From: Neobacillus rhizosphaerae | GTDB lineage: Bacteria; Bacillota; Bacilli; Bacillales; Cytobacillaceae | Reading direction: 5' to 3' | Assembly (NCBI RefSeq): GCF_937468385.1 | Contig: NZ_CALBWS010000027.1 | Coordinates: forward strand, 1-64,000 | DNA: 64,000 nt | In this document: one piece after another, positions 1 to 7,614 of the stretch | Numbering within the stretch: the first letter of the stretch is position 1 | How the letters are laid out: each line of letters begins with the position of its first letter | Notes under the pieces: generated by a model | Databases searched by the model: none | What the model was told of the DNA's origin: nothing | Seen by the model: only the letters and a program-made list of their open reading frames with translations | Program-made: the position numbers and the translations under genes

Positions 1-189
1 ACTATTCTCCTTTTCATGGAATAAGTACAAATGATATTCTTTAACAAAAAAATAGAAATTATGCTAAAAGTTTTTTTATATTATGGGTTTATTTACCTTG
101 GTTCTTAATTAACTAAACTGCTTCTTTAGTTTAAGTACATTTCTTCACAATCTCTTCTAAAATATACATTTGTTTTGATAATGAGTTAC

Positions 190-262
190 TCAACAATCTA
201 GCCCTATAATGAAAAAAATGAGCGTCTATCCTTGTTACAGATAAGCGCCCTTTAATTGAATG
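190..262. repeat. Family G intergenic repeat, copy 1
   Basis: One of four related copies in the first 3.8 kb. It shares the core CAACAATNTRGCCCTATAATG followed by a short A-rich run and an AAGCGCCC end after a block resembling CCTTATTACAG. The bases 1-277 around it hold no gene that I can support. Other copies lie at 880-952, 2084-2158 and 3680-3740. Confidence 0.6.
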
Positions 263-277
263 GTTATGGCTTGAAAA

Positions 278-820
278 TTAAATGCTTTTTAATATTTTTG
301 CTGGATTTCCAGCCACTATTGTATTTGCAGGAACATCTTTTGTAACAACAGAACCAGCAGCTACAATTGAATTATCACCAATAGTAACTCCAGCTAAGAT
401 TACACAACTTCCACCAATCCATACATCGTTACCAATTTCTATTGGTATTGCATATCCACTTTTATTCCTACCTTTAGGTTCAATTGAATGACCAGCAGTA
501 TATATTCCGACGTTAGGTCCTATCATGCAGTTGTCACCAATTCTAACTTCAGCCATATCTAAAATAGTGCAATTATATCCAGCATAAAAATCATTGCCAA
601 CATGAATGTTATAACCCAAGTCACAATGGAAATTATGTTCTATACTAGGGTTCATGCCCACACTCCCAAACAAGTCCTTAATAATTTCCTCTTTCCTTGT
701 TGCTTCATCAACAACGATTTTATTAAATTCTTGAATAAGTTTATTTGCACGATTGTTTTTCTTTTTTAACTCCTCTGTGCCTCGTTCATAATAGACTTTT
801 TCTTTATTTTTATTATGCAT
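278..820 (-). CDS. Maltose/galactoside O-acetyltransferase family protein
   Basis: A 180-residue CoA-dependent O-acetyltransferase of the left-handed beta-helix (hexapeptide-repeat) maltose/galactoside acetyltransferase family. The helical N-terminal segment (about residues 1-55) is followed by hexapeptide repeats (about 70-175). The motif TAGHSIEP places the likely catalytic histidine at H111, and the C-terminal AGNPAKIL is typical of the family. The ATG is preceded by an AAAGGGGA ribosome site. Length is normal. It stands alone in an accessory strip; the acceptor sugar cannot be read from the sequence. Family assignment is firm, substrate is not. Confidence 0.85.
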   Translation of the reverse strand: MHNKNKEKVYYERGTEELKKKNNRANKLIQEFNKIVVDEATRKEEIIKDLFGSVGMNPSIEHNFHCDLGYNIHVGNDFYAGYNCTILDMAEVRIGDNCMIGPNVGIYTAGHSIEPKGRNKSGYAIPIEIGNDVWIGGSCVILAGVTIGDNSIVAAGSVVTKDVPANTIVAGNPAKILKSI

Positions 821-879
821 ATCTTAAAATCCCCTTTATTGTTAATGAGTTAATACAACATTACCATTTTTTCAATAAA

Positions 880-952
880 GTTGTTGTTCAATTATTTGGC
901 CCGATAATGAAATTTAGGGCGCTTCTTTTTTTTCCGTTAAAGCGCCCGACTG
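880..952. repeat. Family G intergenic repeat, copy 2
   Basis: Copy with the clearest hairpin: GGGCGCTT and AAGCGCCC arms around a T-rich loop, preceded by TTCAATTATTTGGCCCGATA. It lies between the acetyltransferase gene and the DUF2812 gene. Confidence 0.6.
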
Positions 953-1017
953 TGGTAGATACATTATCCTCAATTACTTCTTTGAATTAAAAAAAGTTCA
1001 TAATTAACCTCCTCGCA

Positions 1018-1587
1018 TTATTTTTCTTTTAACATTGAATACTTTCGATAAGCTTTATAGAAACTGGTACCAAAGAAAACAACCATAAGGGCGGGAAGCG
1101 ACCTCAAAAGGGCAAATGGAGTTTCAAATAAAAATGCTTTCCAAAATAATGCACCTTTCATACTCCAAAGACCTTCAGCTAAATATAAACCTGAATCCTT
1201 GTAAAACATATAAGAAAAAGGCAATAACAGCATACCTAAACCAGATGAATAACCCATCAATCTTTTATAATAATTACTCTTTGATTGGCGATCCGAGAAG
1301 ATTTCATTTTGATCATCATCTTCTTTTTGCCAATATCGAATTCCACCAAGCCAGGAGTCATTTATATAAATCCAACCGAAGTCTTCATATATCCCTTTGT
1401 AATCTTTGAACTTTTTCTTTGATAAATAATCTTGATAATCCAGTCGCATCACATATCTCTTGTCGGTTTTTTCGAAAGTGTATATTCCTAATCCACTAAT
1501 ATTTGTACAACGATAGTCTTTTTGTAATTGCTCGTTCAGCCATTGCTCCTCTTTTTCAATATCAAAAAACATCTTAAATTTCTTCAT
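1018..1587 (-). CDS. DUF2812 domain membrane protein
   Basis: A 189-residue protein resembling the DUF2812 family. The N-terminal half (to about residue 115) is soluble and rich in aromatic and charged residues. The C-terminal half has about three hydrophobic segments (about 115-135, 145-165, 160-185). The family is commonly encoded next to a PadR regulator, as here, and the pair is thought to be co-regulated. I chose the ATG at 1587 because an AAGGA ribosome site lies 10 nt upstream, whereas an in-frame GTG at 1596 is too close to it. The gene overlaps the end of padR by 14 nt, so the two are translationally coupled. Function is unknown. Confidence 0.75.
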   Translation of the reverse strand: MKKFKMFFDIEKEEQWLNEQLQKDYRCTNISGLGIYTFEKTDKRYVMRLDYQDYLSKKKFKDYKGIYEDFGWIYINDSWLGGIRYWQKEDDDQNEIFSDRQSKSNYYKRLMGYSSGLGMLLLPFSYMFYKDSGLYLAEGLWSMKGALFWKAFLFETPFALLRSLPALMVVFFGTSFYKAYRKYSMLKEK

Positions 1588-1891
1588 TCGATTCACTTCC
1601 TTCGTACAGGGATAAAATATGCAATAACCTGTTTTGTTCCATTTTCAAAATGGCGCTTCCTTCCGCAGTTATCATATAAACTTTTCTCCGACCTGACTCT
1701 CCAACAGGTTCAATCCAACCATGCTTATTCAAGTTTTCAATCGCACCGTATAATGTACCAGCTGCTAAAATAACAGTACCGTTACTTATCTTTTCTATCT
1801 TCTGCATTACGGAATAGCCATGGAGTGGCTCACGCAGAGCTAATAAAATATAATGCATGGTTTCAGACAACGGTAATAATTTATGTTTCAT
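1574..1891 (-). CDS. PadR family transcriptional regulator
   Basis: A 105-residue winged-helix protein of the PadR family, short form. The pattern HYILLALREPLHGYSVMQKI, then GTLYGAIENLNKHGWIE and a basic wing ending in YMITAEG, is characteristic. It probably represses its own promoter and the downstream DUF2812 gene. A promoter and palindromic sites lie just upstream (1911-1968). The ATG is preceded by GAGGGTGAGG. The inducer cannot be predicted. Confidence 0.88.
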   Translation of the reverse strand: MKHKLLPLSETMHYILLALREPLHGYSVMQKIEKISNGTVILAAGTLYGAIENLNKHGWIEPVGESGRRKVYMITAEGSAILKMEQNRLLHILSLYEGSESNEEI

Positions 1892-1910
1892 ATATCCTCA
1901 CCCTCTATTC

Positions 1911-1932
1911 AGTTCGACTATATAGTTCAACT
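1911..1932. promoter_or_regulatory. Candidate PadR operator palindrome
   Basis: An imperfect palindrome AGTT-N2-ACTATATAGT-N2-AACT sits between the promoter and the padR start codon. A second smaller palindrome (CAGTTCAACTG, 1950-1960) lies in the promoter spacer. Placement suits autorepression by PadR. That these are PadR sites is inferred from position and symmetry. Confidence 0.5.
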
Positions 1933-1939
1933 TAATAAT

Positions 1940-1968
1940 AACATAGTACAGTTCAACTGAATAGTCAA
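1940..1968 (-). promoter_or_regulatory. Promoter of padR-DUF2812 operon
   Basis: Minus-strand -35 TTGACT (1963-1968), 17-bp spacer, -10 TATGTT (1940-1945), giving a short leader before padR. A good sigma-A match apart from the -10 ending. Confidence 0.6.
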
Positions 1969-2035
1969 CAACATTTTCAAAATTAGTCAAAGGAACTTAA
2001 AGAAAAAAGCTTGATAACAAGGGAAAAATCAATCT

Positions 2036-2074
2036 AAAAAGTCGCTTTCCTTACGTAAGGGAAAGCGACTTTTT
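2036..2074. terminator. Bidirectional hairpin, terminator-like
   Basis: Near-perfect inverted repeat: arm AAAAAGTCGCTTTCC, centre TTACGTAA, arm GGGAAAGCGACTTTTT. The A and T tracts at both ends make it terminator-like on both strands. No gene ends immediately beside it, so it may terminate a lost gene. Confidence 0.5.
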
Positions 2075-2083
2075 GTGTAGTCT

Positions 2084-2158
2084 TATTCAATTAAATTGCC
2101 CTATAATGAAAAAAGCACTGTTCCTTATTACAGGAAAGCGCCCGATTGTTGAACAATG
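2084..2158. repeat. Family G intergenic repeat, copy 3
   Basis: Contains TTGCCCTATAATGAAAAAAG, then a CCTTATTACAGGAAAGCGCCC block and GTTGAACAAT. Closely related to copy 1 at 190-262. Confidence 0.6.
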
Positions 2159-2204
2159 AAATATGCGAAAGAGTTGCAAACATGAGTTCTAATTTATTTG
2201 ACTA

Positions 2205-2365
2205 ACACACCCGTTTAGCCATCCATGACGCAGTAAAATCACTGCTTCACCACAGAGAATGAAAAGGGTTTCAACCGTCAATACTGCTTCTACGGCTGGG
2301 GAGAGGAAGGTCGATGAACTATGGTGCGTTATCCGTTAGTCTGACTTCACCGACCACGGTGCACC
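2205..2365 (+). ncRNA. Possible remnant of IS110 left-end bridge RNA region
   Basis: The 160 bases before the IS110 transposase fragment are more GC-rich than their surroundings. They can fold: GGTCGATGAA (2309-2318) pairs with TTCACCGACC (2346-2355) with one mismatch. IS110 elements encode a structured bridge RNA in the non-coding left end upstream of the transposase. Position and structure fit a remnant of that region, but I cannot identify guide loops. Tentative. Confidence 0.2.
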
Positions 2366-2764
2366 ATGAAAAAGAAAAAAGATGAATTAGAACTGGCCTT
2401 GAAAGGTTATATTGGCCCTCATCAGCGATTAATGTTGAAAACCATCTTAGGCCACATTGATTTTCTTACTCAACAAATCGAGCTGCTCGATCAGGAAGTT
2501 GCGAAAAGACTCGTCCCTCAAGAGGAAGATATCGAAAGACTCGATTCCATTCCCGGAATCGCAAGGAGAATGGCCGAACAGATTCTGTCGGAAGTCGGAA
2601 CCAATGAGAAATCCCAGTTTCCGAGTGCAGTCCATATGTGTTCCTGGGCCGGCCTTGTACCAGAACAGAATGAAAGTGCAGGTAAGAGGAAATCGGCCAA
2701 GACCAAAAAAAGAAACAAGTATTTAAGTTTTGCATTAACAGAAACAGCTCATTCATTTCGTTAG
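2366..2764 (+). pseudogene. IS110-family transposase, C-terminal fragment
   Basis: The 132-residue product matches the C-terminal (IS116/IS110/IS902) part of an IS110 transposase: LDSIPGIARRMAEQILSEVG and MCSWAGLVPEQNESAGKRKS with the conserved serine region, followed by KTKKRNKYLSFALTETAH. The N-terminal RuvC-like DEDD catalytic domain (about 180 residues) is missing. The usual C-terminal tail is also gone, because the frame stops exactly at the 3' end of the neighbouring dinB-like gene. It cannot encode an active transposase. It is a fossil that marks past insertion. Confidence 0.85.
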
Positions 2765-3258
2765 GACCAATCAACGCCACTCCAAGAGGATTGCAACTTT
2801 CGCAACAGAACAATTTGGCCGAGATGATACGTATCGTGCATCATGATATTGCTGAGTAAACGCTCAATAGAGTAACTGTTAGCTGCATACGGAGCTGATA
2901 ACTTTTCATCGTCAAGGTCCGCAATGACCGTTTTTAATTTATTCATGACTTCATAAAGGCGCTGCACTGTCTGGGCCCACCCAATTTCGTCTTCTGGATC
3001 CCCCGGATTTCCAAAGGTTTCATCATTGCCTTCTGCTTTATGCGGATTCTCTGTGCCCTTAATTCGATGGATCACGTCTTCATTCCAAAATGTCAAGTGG
3101 TTGACAATCTGCCAAATCGAATTGCTGATTCCCGAACTTGTCCATGCTGCCTCAGCTGCGATGACTCCATGAAGCGCCTGATCCATAGATGCAAACCACT
3201 CATTCTTATAGCAATGCATGTCGAGTTGTTCTAAAAACATTTTGGCTACAACTTGCAT
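2761..3258 (-). CDS. DinB-family (four-helix, metal-binding) protein
   Basis: A 165-residue DinB/DfsA-like four-helix-bundle protein. The metal-binding histidines are visible: H in NHLTFW (about residue 53) and the HxxxH pair in MMHDTYHLGQI (about 140-144). Many members are thiol-dependent S-transferases (bacillithiol in Bacillaceae) or DNA-damage-induced proteins; the substrate here is unknown. The ATG has a GAGGAG site 8-10 nt upstream. The gene follows a decayed ORF (3272-3529) whose stop overlaps this ribosome site, suggesting a former operon. Confidence 0.85.
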   Translation of the reverse strand: MQVVAKMFLEQLDMHCYKNEWFASMDQALHGVIAAEAAWTSSGISNSIWQIVNHLTFWNEDVIHRIKGTENPHKAEGNDETFGNPGDPEDEIGWAQTVQRLYEVMNKLKTVIADLDDEKLSAPYAANSYSIERLLSNIMMHDTYHLGQIVLLRKLQSSWSGVDWS

Positions 3259-3271
3259 AAAACCAATCTCC

Positions 3272-3529
3272 TCACTGTTTAGTGTAATCTTTCAAAGTTA
3301 AAAGACATGAAAAAATCTGAGTATAGTATAAATAATCGTTCCTAAAAAGGTATAAACCAAAACCAAGTGTGTCCCTTCCATATTGGGGATACATTTCTCT
3401 CCAGCTTCTAATTCTCTCCAACATGGCAGGGTAATCCGAATCTTCCGGGTGACGATAACAATAATCCTCAATCGATTTCGAAAACAGCCATTCATACGCA
3501 TCAAAATCATCTTCATTTGCTACTGTCGA
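3272..3529 (-). pseudogene. Decayed ORF, unknown family
   Basis: An open frame of 85 codons without a usable start codon; a TGA lies immediately upstream at 3530-3532. The product contains DAYEWLFSKSIEDYCYRHPE and RIRSWREMYPQYGRDTLGFG, which looks like real protein. A TTG with a good GGAGGA site upstream (about 3562) opens a different frame that stops within 14 codons, so a frameshift is likely. An overlapping frame gives a longer ORF with an unnatural composition, which I reject. I do not recognise the family. Confidence 0.45.
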
Positions 3530-3679
3530 TCATATAACGAAAAAATGTTCTCAATGAAATCCTCCAATCATTTATTTTGAGAATACAACAAAACCAAGTT
3601 CACTATGACTTATTCGTCTCATCCAGTTTAAATTCCTTCTTCATGTACCTGACTACAATTCGCCTAAACTTTAACCTAG

Positions 3680-3740
3680 TGCTGTTCAACAATATGGCCC
3701 TTTAACGGAATAATCTTTTCACGATAAAAACACCCCTTTA
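3680..3740. repeat. Family G intergenic repeat, copy 4 (partial)
   Basis: Contains GTTCAACAATATGGCCCTTT and then diverges; the GCGCC-hairpin half is degenerate. It lies in the gene-free stretch 3530-4132. Confidence 0.45.
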
Positions 3741-3943
3741 TTTAGATAAAGGGTTATCCAAAAGGGGCGAATCTTCTCAACATTTTTATAAACGTCGTGA
3801 CTTTGTTTTAAACATCGCATCTTTTTTACAAACATCGCGACTTTATTTCAAAACCACATTAAAGAAGAAAAATGCAACATTTTTTACCTTAAAAAAGCAA
3901 TTTTCCTTTTCATTTATAGAAATCAAGCAAATAATTTCAAAAA

Positions 3944-3985
3944 AATAACGCATAAAGTTTCCAAATAGAAACTTTATGCGTTATT
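3944..3985. repeat. Perfect 17-bp inverted repeat
   Basis: AATAACGCATAAAGTTT (3944-3960) and its exact reverse complement at 3969-3985 flank an 8-base loop. There is no strong T-run, so it is not an ordinary terminator. It lies in an otherwise gene-free stretch between the decayed ORF and ssrA. Confidence 0.7.
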
Positions 3986-4020
3986 TCACAGTCATATTTA
4001 AGTAATCAACAAAAACTCTC

Positions 4021-4097
4021 GTGACAATTTAAAGCATAATATTGTCACCAATCATTTTTAAGCATAAGGATGTCATTGTGACATTTTTATGCTTTAA
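4021..4097. repeat. Interleaved inverted repeats beside ssrA
   Basis: GTGACAAT (4021-4028) pairs with ATTGTCAC (4041-4048). AAGCATAA (4060-4067) pairs with TTATGCTT (4088-4095) around the palindrome TGTCATTGTGACA (4071-4083). The same words are reused in alternative pairings. Function unknown. Confidence 0.55.
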
Positions 4098-4107
4098 GTT
4101 ACACAAA

Positions 4108-4139
4108 AATAAAAAAACCACCAAATATGTATTGGTGGA
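4108..4139 (-). terminator. ssrA terminator overlapping the tmRNA 3' end
   Basis: On the minus strand CCACCAA, a 6-base loop, TTTGGTGG and a run of seven T. The left arm is the mature 3' CCACCA end of the tmRNA, so termination and 3' maturation share sequence. Confidence 0.75.
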
Positions 4140-4490
4140 GACGGCGGGAATCGAACCCGCGTCCAAAGATATCGCCACTTAAGCATCTACGAGTGTAGTC
4201 GATATATTGGCATTTCGCTGAGTCTTCTGCCTATCGACCGGCGTCCGGTCAGCTAGCCTGGTTGTTCTCTTCCTTCATCCTCAGGCGGTGGAATCCGGCG
4301 TAGCCCACTTAGAGTGAGTCCCTTACCCTACCACATGGGCAATGGAGGGAGGAACCGCTATGCAGTATTAAGCTGCGAAAGCGAGGTTGTTGTTAGTTTT
4401 GCCAGTTATGGCTTTGACGTTTTAACGAGGCCGATCCCCTCGACTCGCAACCTAAGCTCAAACTACCCCTGTCGAATCCGTAGCGTCCCC
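4133..4490 (-). ncRNA. ssrA: tmRNA (transfer-messenger RNA)
   Basis: Rescues stalled ribosomes together with SmpB by acting first as tRNA-Ala and then as mRNA for a degradation tag. The 5' end GGGGACGCTACGGATTCGAC and the 3' end carrying the TTCGATTCCC T-arm and CCACCA are diagnostic. The tag frame (4368-4403) reads GKTNNNLAFAA then TAA, giving AGKTNNNLAFAA after the charged alanine, 12 residues. smpB follows upstream at 4671, as in other Bacillaceae. Confidence 0.97.
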
Positions 4491-4596
4491 ATTATAAAAT
4501 GAGCTGAAATCTAGTTAAAGATTCTAGCATCAGACGTTAGGATGCTCAACAATTATTTGAGCAAAAATTTCTGCCGCTCACCAAAGCGACAAACTT

Positions 4597-4624
4597 ATTA
4601 TAACACATTTTACGGATTTTTCAA
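4597..4624 (-). promoter_or_regulatory. Promoter of ssrA
   Basis: Minus-strand -35 TTGAAA (4619-4624), 16-bp spacer, -10 TATAAT (4597-4602). Transcription would start about 100 nt upstream of the mature tmRNA 5' end. The leader contains the hairpin TGCTCAA-N7-TTGAGCA, and RNase P would remove it. Confidence 0.65.
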
Positions 4625-4670
4625 TTGTAAGTATTTGTAAGTTTCGCGTTTTGCCCAAGCAACCGAAATA

Positions 4671-5138
4671 TTACATCTTTTGACGATCACGGAAGACTCG
4701 TTCGATTTCACGTTTCGCTTCTTTTTGCTTTAAGGCTTCACGCTTATCATAATTCTTCTTCCCTTTTGCCAAGCCAACTAACACCTTACAAAAACCATTT
4801 TTTAAATAAAGCTTCAATGGGATAAGGGCGTAGCCTGCCTCTTTCGTTTCTCCGATCAGCTTATTAATTTCACGTTTATGAAGCAACAGTGTTCGTGTCC
4901 TTAATGGGTCGTGATTATAGCGGTTTCCCTGCTCATATGGGCTGACATGCATCCCAAATAAAACGACTTCTCCATTTTGAATCCGAGCGTAGGAATCCTT
5001 AAGATTCACTTTACCAGCACGAATCGACTTGATTTCCGTCCCCTGGAGAACGATGCCTGCTTCGTACGTTTCTTCAATAAAATAGTCATGGTAAGCCTTT
5101 TTGTTTTGTGCGACTACTTTTCCTTCACCTTTTGGCAT
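4671..5138 (-). CDS. smpB: SsrA-binding protein SmpB
   Basis: A 155-residue protein that binds the tRNA-like domain of tmRNA and delivers it to stalled ribosomes. It starts MPKGEGKVVAQNKKAYHDYF, has the family motifs GIVLQGTEIKSIRAGKVNLKDSY and LLHKREI, and ends in the basic tail KREIERVFRDRQKM. A longer frame exists upstream, but the ATG at 5138 has a GAGGTGG ribosome site and matches the usual start. It lies between rnr and ssrA. Confidence 0.96.
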   Translation of the reverse strand: MPKGEGKVVAQNKKAYHDYFIEETYEAGIVLQGTEIKSIRAGKVNLKDSYARIQNGEVVLFGMHVSPYEQGNRYNHDPLRTRTLLLHKREINKLIGETKEAGYALIPLKLYLKNGFCKVLVGLAKGKKNYDKREALKQKEAKREIERVFRDRQKM

Positions 5139-5198
5139 TTTTTCCACCTCATCTATGGATTTTATTTTAGCAGAATTATGATAGCCATACAATCAAAA

Positions 5199-5222
5199 GA
5201 GGCCTTGTGCAAAGGCCCCTTA
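5199..5222 (-). terminator. Hairpin between rnr and smpB
   Basis: Minus strand AGGGGCCTT, loop TGCAC, AAGGCCTCTT and a short T-run. A G.T wobble and the short T-run suggest partial termination between rnr and smpB. Confidence 0.5.
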
Positions 5223-5228
5223 CATTTA

Positions 5229-7589
5229 TTATTTATTTTTTCGCTTTGTACTTTTTGACTTAGGAACATTATCGTAAAATTTTCGTTTCTTTTTCTTTTT
5301 GTTCCCCTGACCGCCAGCTGATTCCGGTGTTTGGCCATTTTGATTTCGTCCTTGGTTGCGGTCACCTTGCTGCTTATTTCGGCGCGGTTTATGCGTATCA
5401 CTGCCTGTTTTAAAAACCTTCGGCGTCTCAGACCGCTCGCGACGTGTACCCTTCATACCGACAATTTCAAAATCAATCGAGCGCTCATCCTTATTAACTT
5501 TTACCACCCGAACGGTAATTTCATCTCCTATTCGGAACACATTTCCGGTCCGCTCGCCAATCATTGCGAGATGCCGCTCGTCAAAGCGGTAGTAATCATC
5601 GGTCATATAGCTGACATGGACAAGGCCTTCAATCGTATTCGGTAACTCAACGAACATTCCGAAGTTGGTTACCGAGCTGATGATCCCGTCATATTCGACG
5701 CCAATCTTATCTTCCATGTATTCCGCTTTCTTCAATTCGTCGGTTTCGCGCTCGGCATCCACAGCACGGCGCTCCATTTTCGAAGAATGCTGGGCAATCT
5801 CAGGTAAGCGGGCATTCCATTTTTCCCTTGTTGATTCATCGAGCTTTCCTTCGATTAAATACGTACGAATTAAACGATGAACGATGGTATCAGGATAACG
5901 ACGAATCGGTGAGGTGAAATGGGTATAGAACTCGGTCGATAATCCGAAGTGTCCGAGACTTTCAGGGTCATATTTTGCCTGCTGCATCGAACGCAGCATA
6001 ACGGTCGAAATCACCATTTCTTCCGGCTTACCTTGTACCTCTTCAATAATTTCTTGAAGGGCCCTAGGGTGTACATCATTGGCCGTCCCTTTCACAATGT
6101 AACCAAAATTGGTGATAAACTCAAAAAATCTCCGGAGCTTATCTTCCTTTGGATCCTCGTGAATACGGTAAATAAACGGAACATCCAGCCAGTGGAAATG
6201 CTCAGCCACCGTTTCGTTTGCCGCTAACATAAACTCTTCAATAAGGCGCTCAGCAACGGAACGTTCTCTGAGAATAACATCGGTTGGTTTGCCTTCCTCA
6301 TCGACCAATACCTTTGATTCTTTAAAGTCAAAGTCGATGGCGCCACGCTTCATCCGTTTATTGCGGAGAATGGCTGCCAGCTCTTCCATCATTTCAAACA
6401 TCGGCACAAGCGGTTCGTACCGTGACCGAGCTTCCTCATCTTTATCAATAAGAATCAGATTCACGTCATGATAGGTCATCCGCTCCGTTGTTTTGATCAC
6501 ACTCTGAAAAATTTCATGAGAGACAACGGTGCCCTCTGGTGAAATTTCCATATGACATGACAGCGTTAGACGGTCAACCTTTGGATTTAATGAGCAAATT
6601 CCATTAGACAATCGGTGCGGAATCATCGGAATCACTCGGTCTACTAAATAAACACTTGTGGCCCGCTCCTCTGCCTCGAGGTCGATTGGCGTTCCTTCTT
6701 TTACATAATAGCTAACATCGGCGATATGAACACCAAGCTTGAAGTTGCCATTTCCAAGCTTGGTAACGGTAACAGCGTCATCAAGGTCTTTGGCATCAGC
6801 CCCATCAATGGTAACAATTGTTTCGTTCCGTAAATCGCGACGATTGGCCAATTCACTATCATCAATTGTATCTGGCGTGTTATTTGCCTGCTCTAGTACA
6901 TCATCGGGAAAAGCCATCGGCAAGCCGTGCTTATGTATGACGGATAGAATGTCCACTCCTGGGTCGTTTTTGTGACCAAGAATCGTAATGACTTCACCTT
7001 CCGCACTTTTTCTACCCTCGGGATACGTGATGAGCTTTACAACGACTTTATGTCCTTCGACCGCTCCCTTAGATGCGGTTTTGGGAATAAAAATATCACT
7101 GGCAAATTTTTTATCATCAGGAATGACAAAGCCAAAGCTTTTGCTTTCGACATATGTTCCCACGACTTGCTGGACGCCTCGTTCAATGATGCGAATAATA
7201 CTGCCTTCCCGGCGCTGCCCTGAGGTTTCTGATGAAACTCGAGCTAAAACGGTATCTCCATGCATGGCCGTGTTTGTTTCATTAGGGGGTATAAAAATAT
7301 CATCCATTCCCGGTTCATCCGGCGTCACAAACGCAAAGCCTTTCGCGTGGCCAATCAACCTTCCGCGAATTAAGTTCATTTTTTGCGGCAGACCGTAACG
7401 GTTGCTGCGGGTGCGAACCACCAGCCCCTTTTCTTCCATTTGGACGAGTGCTTTGACAAACTCTTTAAAATCACTTGAGTCCTGGATGCCAAATGCCTCT
7501 TCCAGCTCTTGGACGGTTAATGGCTTATATGCCTCGTCCCTCATATATTGCAAAAGCTTATCAATGTGCTTTTGTATGTTATCTTCCAA
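5229..7589 (-). CDS. rnr: Ribonuclease R
   Basis: A 786-residue 3'-5' exoribonuclease of the RNase II/R (RNB) family. It degrades structured RNA and takes part in tmRNA-linked mRNA decay. Order of domains: N-terminal winged helix (about 1-70), cold-shock OB folds (about 70-230), RNB catalytic domain (about 255-585) with GADAKDLDDAVTV aspartates, S1 domain (about 630-715) and a lysine-rich tail. The start is TTG with AAGGAGGGATCAG upstream. It is probably co-transcribed with est (25-nt gap) and smpB. Confidence 0.96.
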   Translation of the reverse strand: MEDNIQKHIDKLLQYMRDEAYKPLTVQELEEAFGIQDSSDFKEFVKALVQMEEKGLVVRTRSNRYGLPQKMNLIRGRLIGHAKGFAFVTPDEPGMDDIFIPPNETNTAMHGDTVLARVSSETSGQRREGSIIRIIERGVQQVVGTYVESKSFGFVIPDDKKFASDIFIPKTASKGAVEGHKVVVKLITYPEGRKSAEGEVITILGHKNDPGVDILSVIHKHGLPMAFPDDVLEQANNTPDTIDDSELANRRDLRNETIVTIDGADAKDLDDAVTVTKLGNGNFKLGVHIADVSYYVKEGTPIDLEAEERATSVYLVDRVIPMIPHRLSNGICSLNPKVDRLTLSCHMEISPEGTVVSHEIFQSVIKTTERMTYHDVNLILIDKDEEARSRYEPLVPMFEMMEELAAILRNKRMKRGAIDFDFKESKVLVDEEGKPTDVILRERSVAERLIEEFMLAANETVAEHFHWLDVPFIYRIHEDPKEDKLRRFFEFITNFGYIVKGTANDVHPRALQEIIEEVQGKPEEMVISTVMLRSMQQAKYDPESLGHFGLSTEFYTHFTSPIRRYPDTIVHRLIRTYLIEGKLDESTREKWNARLPEIAQHSSKMERRAVDAERETDELKKAEYMEDKIGVEYDGIISSVTNFGMFVELPNTIEGLVHVSYMTDDYYRFDERHLAMIGERTGNVFRIGDEITVRVVKVNKDERSIDFEIVGMKGTRRERSETPKVFKTGSDTHKPRRNKQQGDRNQGRNQNGQTPESAGGQGNKKKKKRKFYDNVPKSKSTKRKNK

Positions 7590-7614
7590 ACTGATCCCTC
7601 CTTAGGGTACTTTA

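Noticed and set aside
2366..2764. Functional IS110 element
   Set aside because: The catalytic N-terminal domain and the C-terminal tail are both missing.
3298..3516. Minus-strand ORF of 72 codons
   Set aside because: Its composition (MKMILMRMNGCFRNRLRIIVIV) is unlike a real protein; the overlapping frame at 3272-3529 looks like genuine though decayed coding sequence.
4314..4502. Plus-strand ORF
   Set aside because: It lies antisense within the tmRNA gene.
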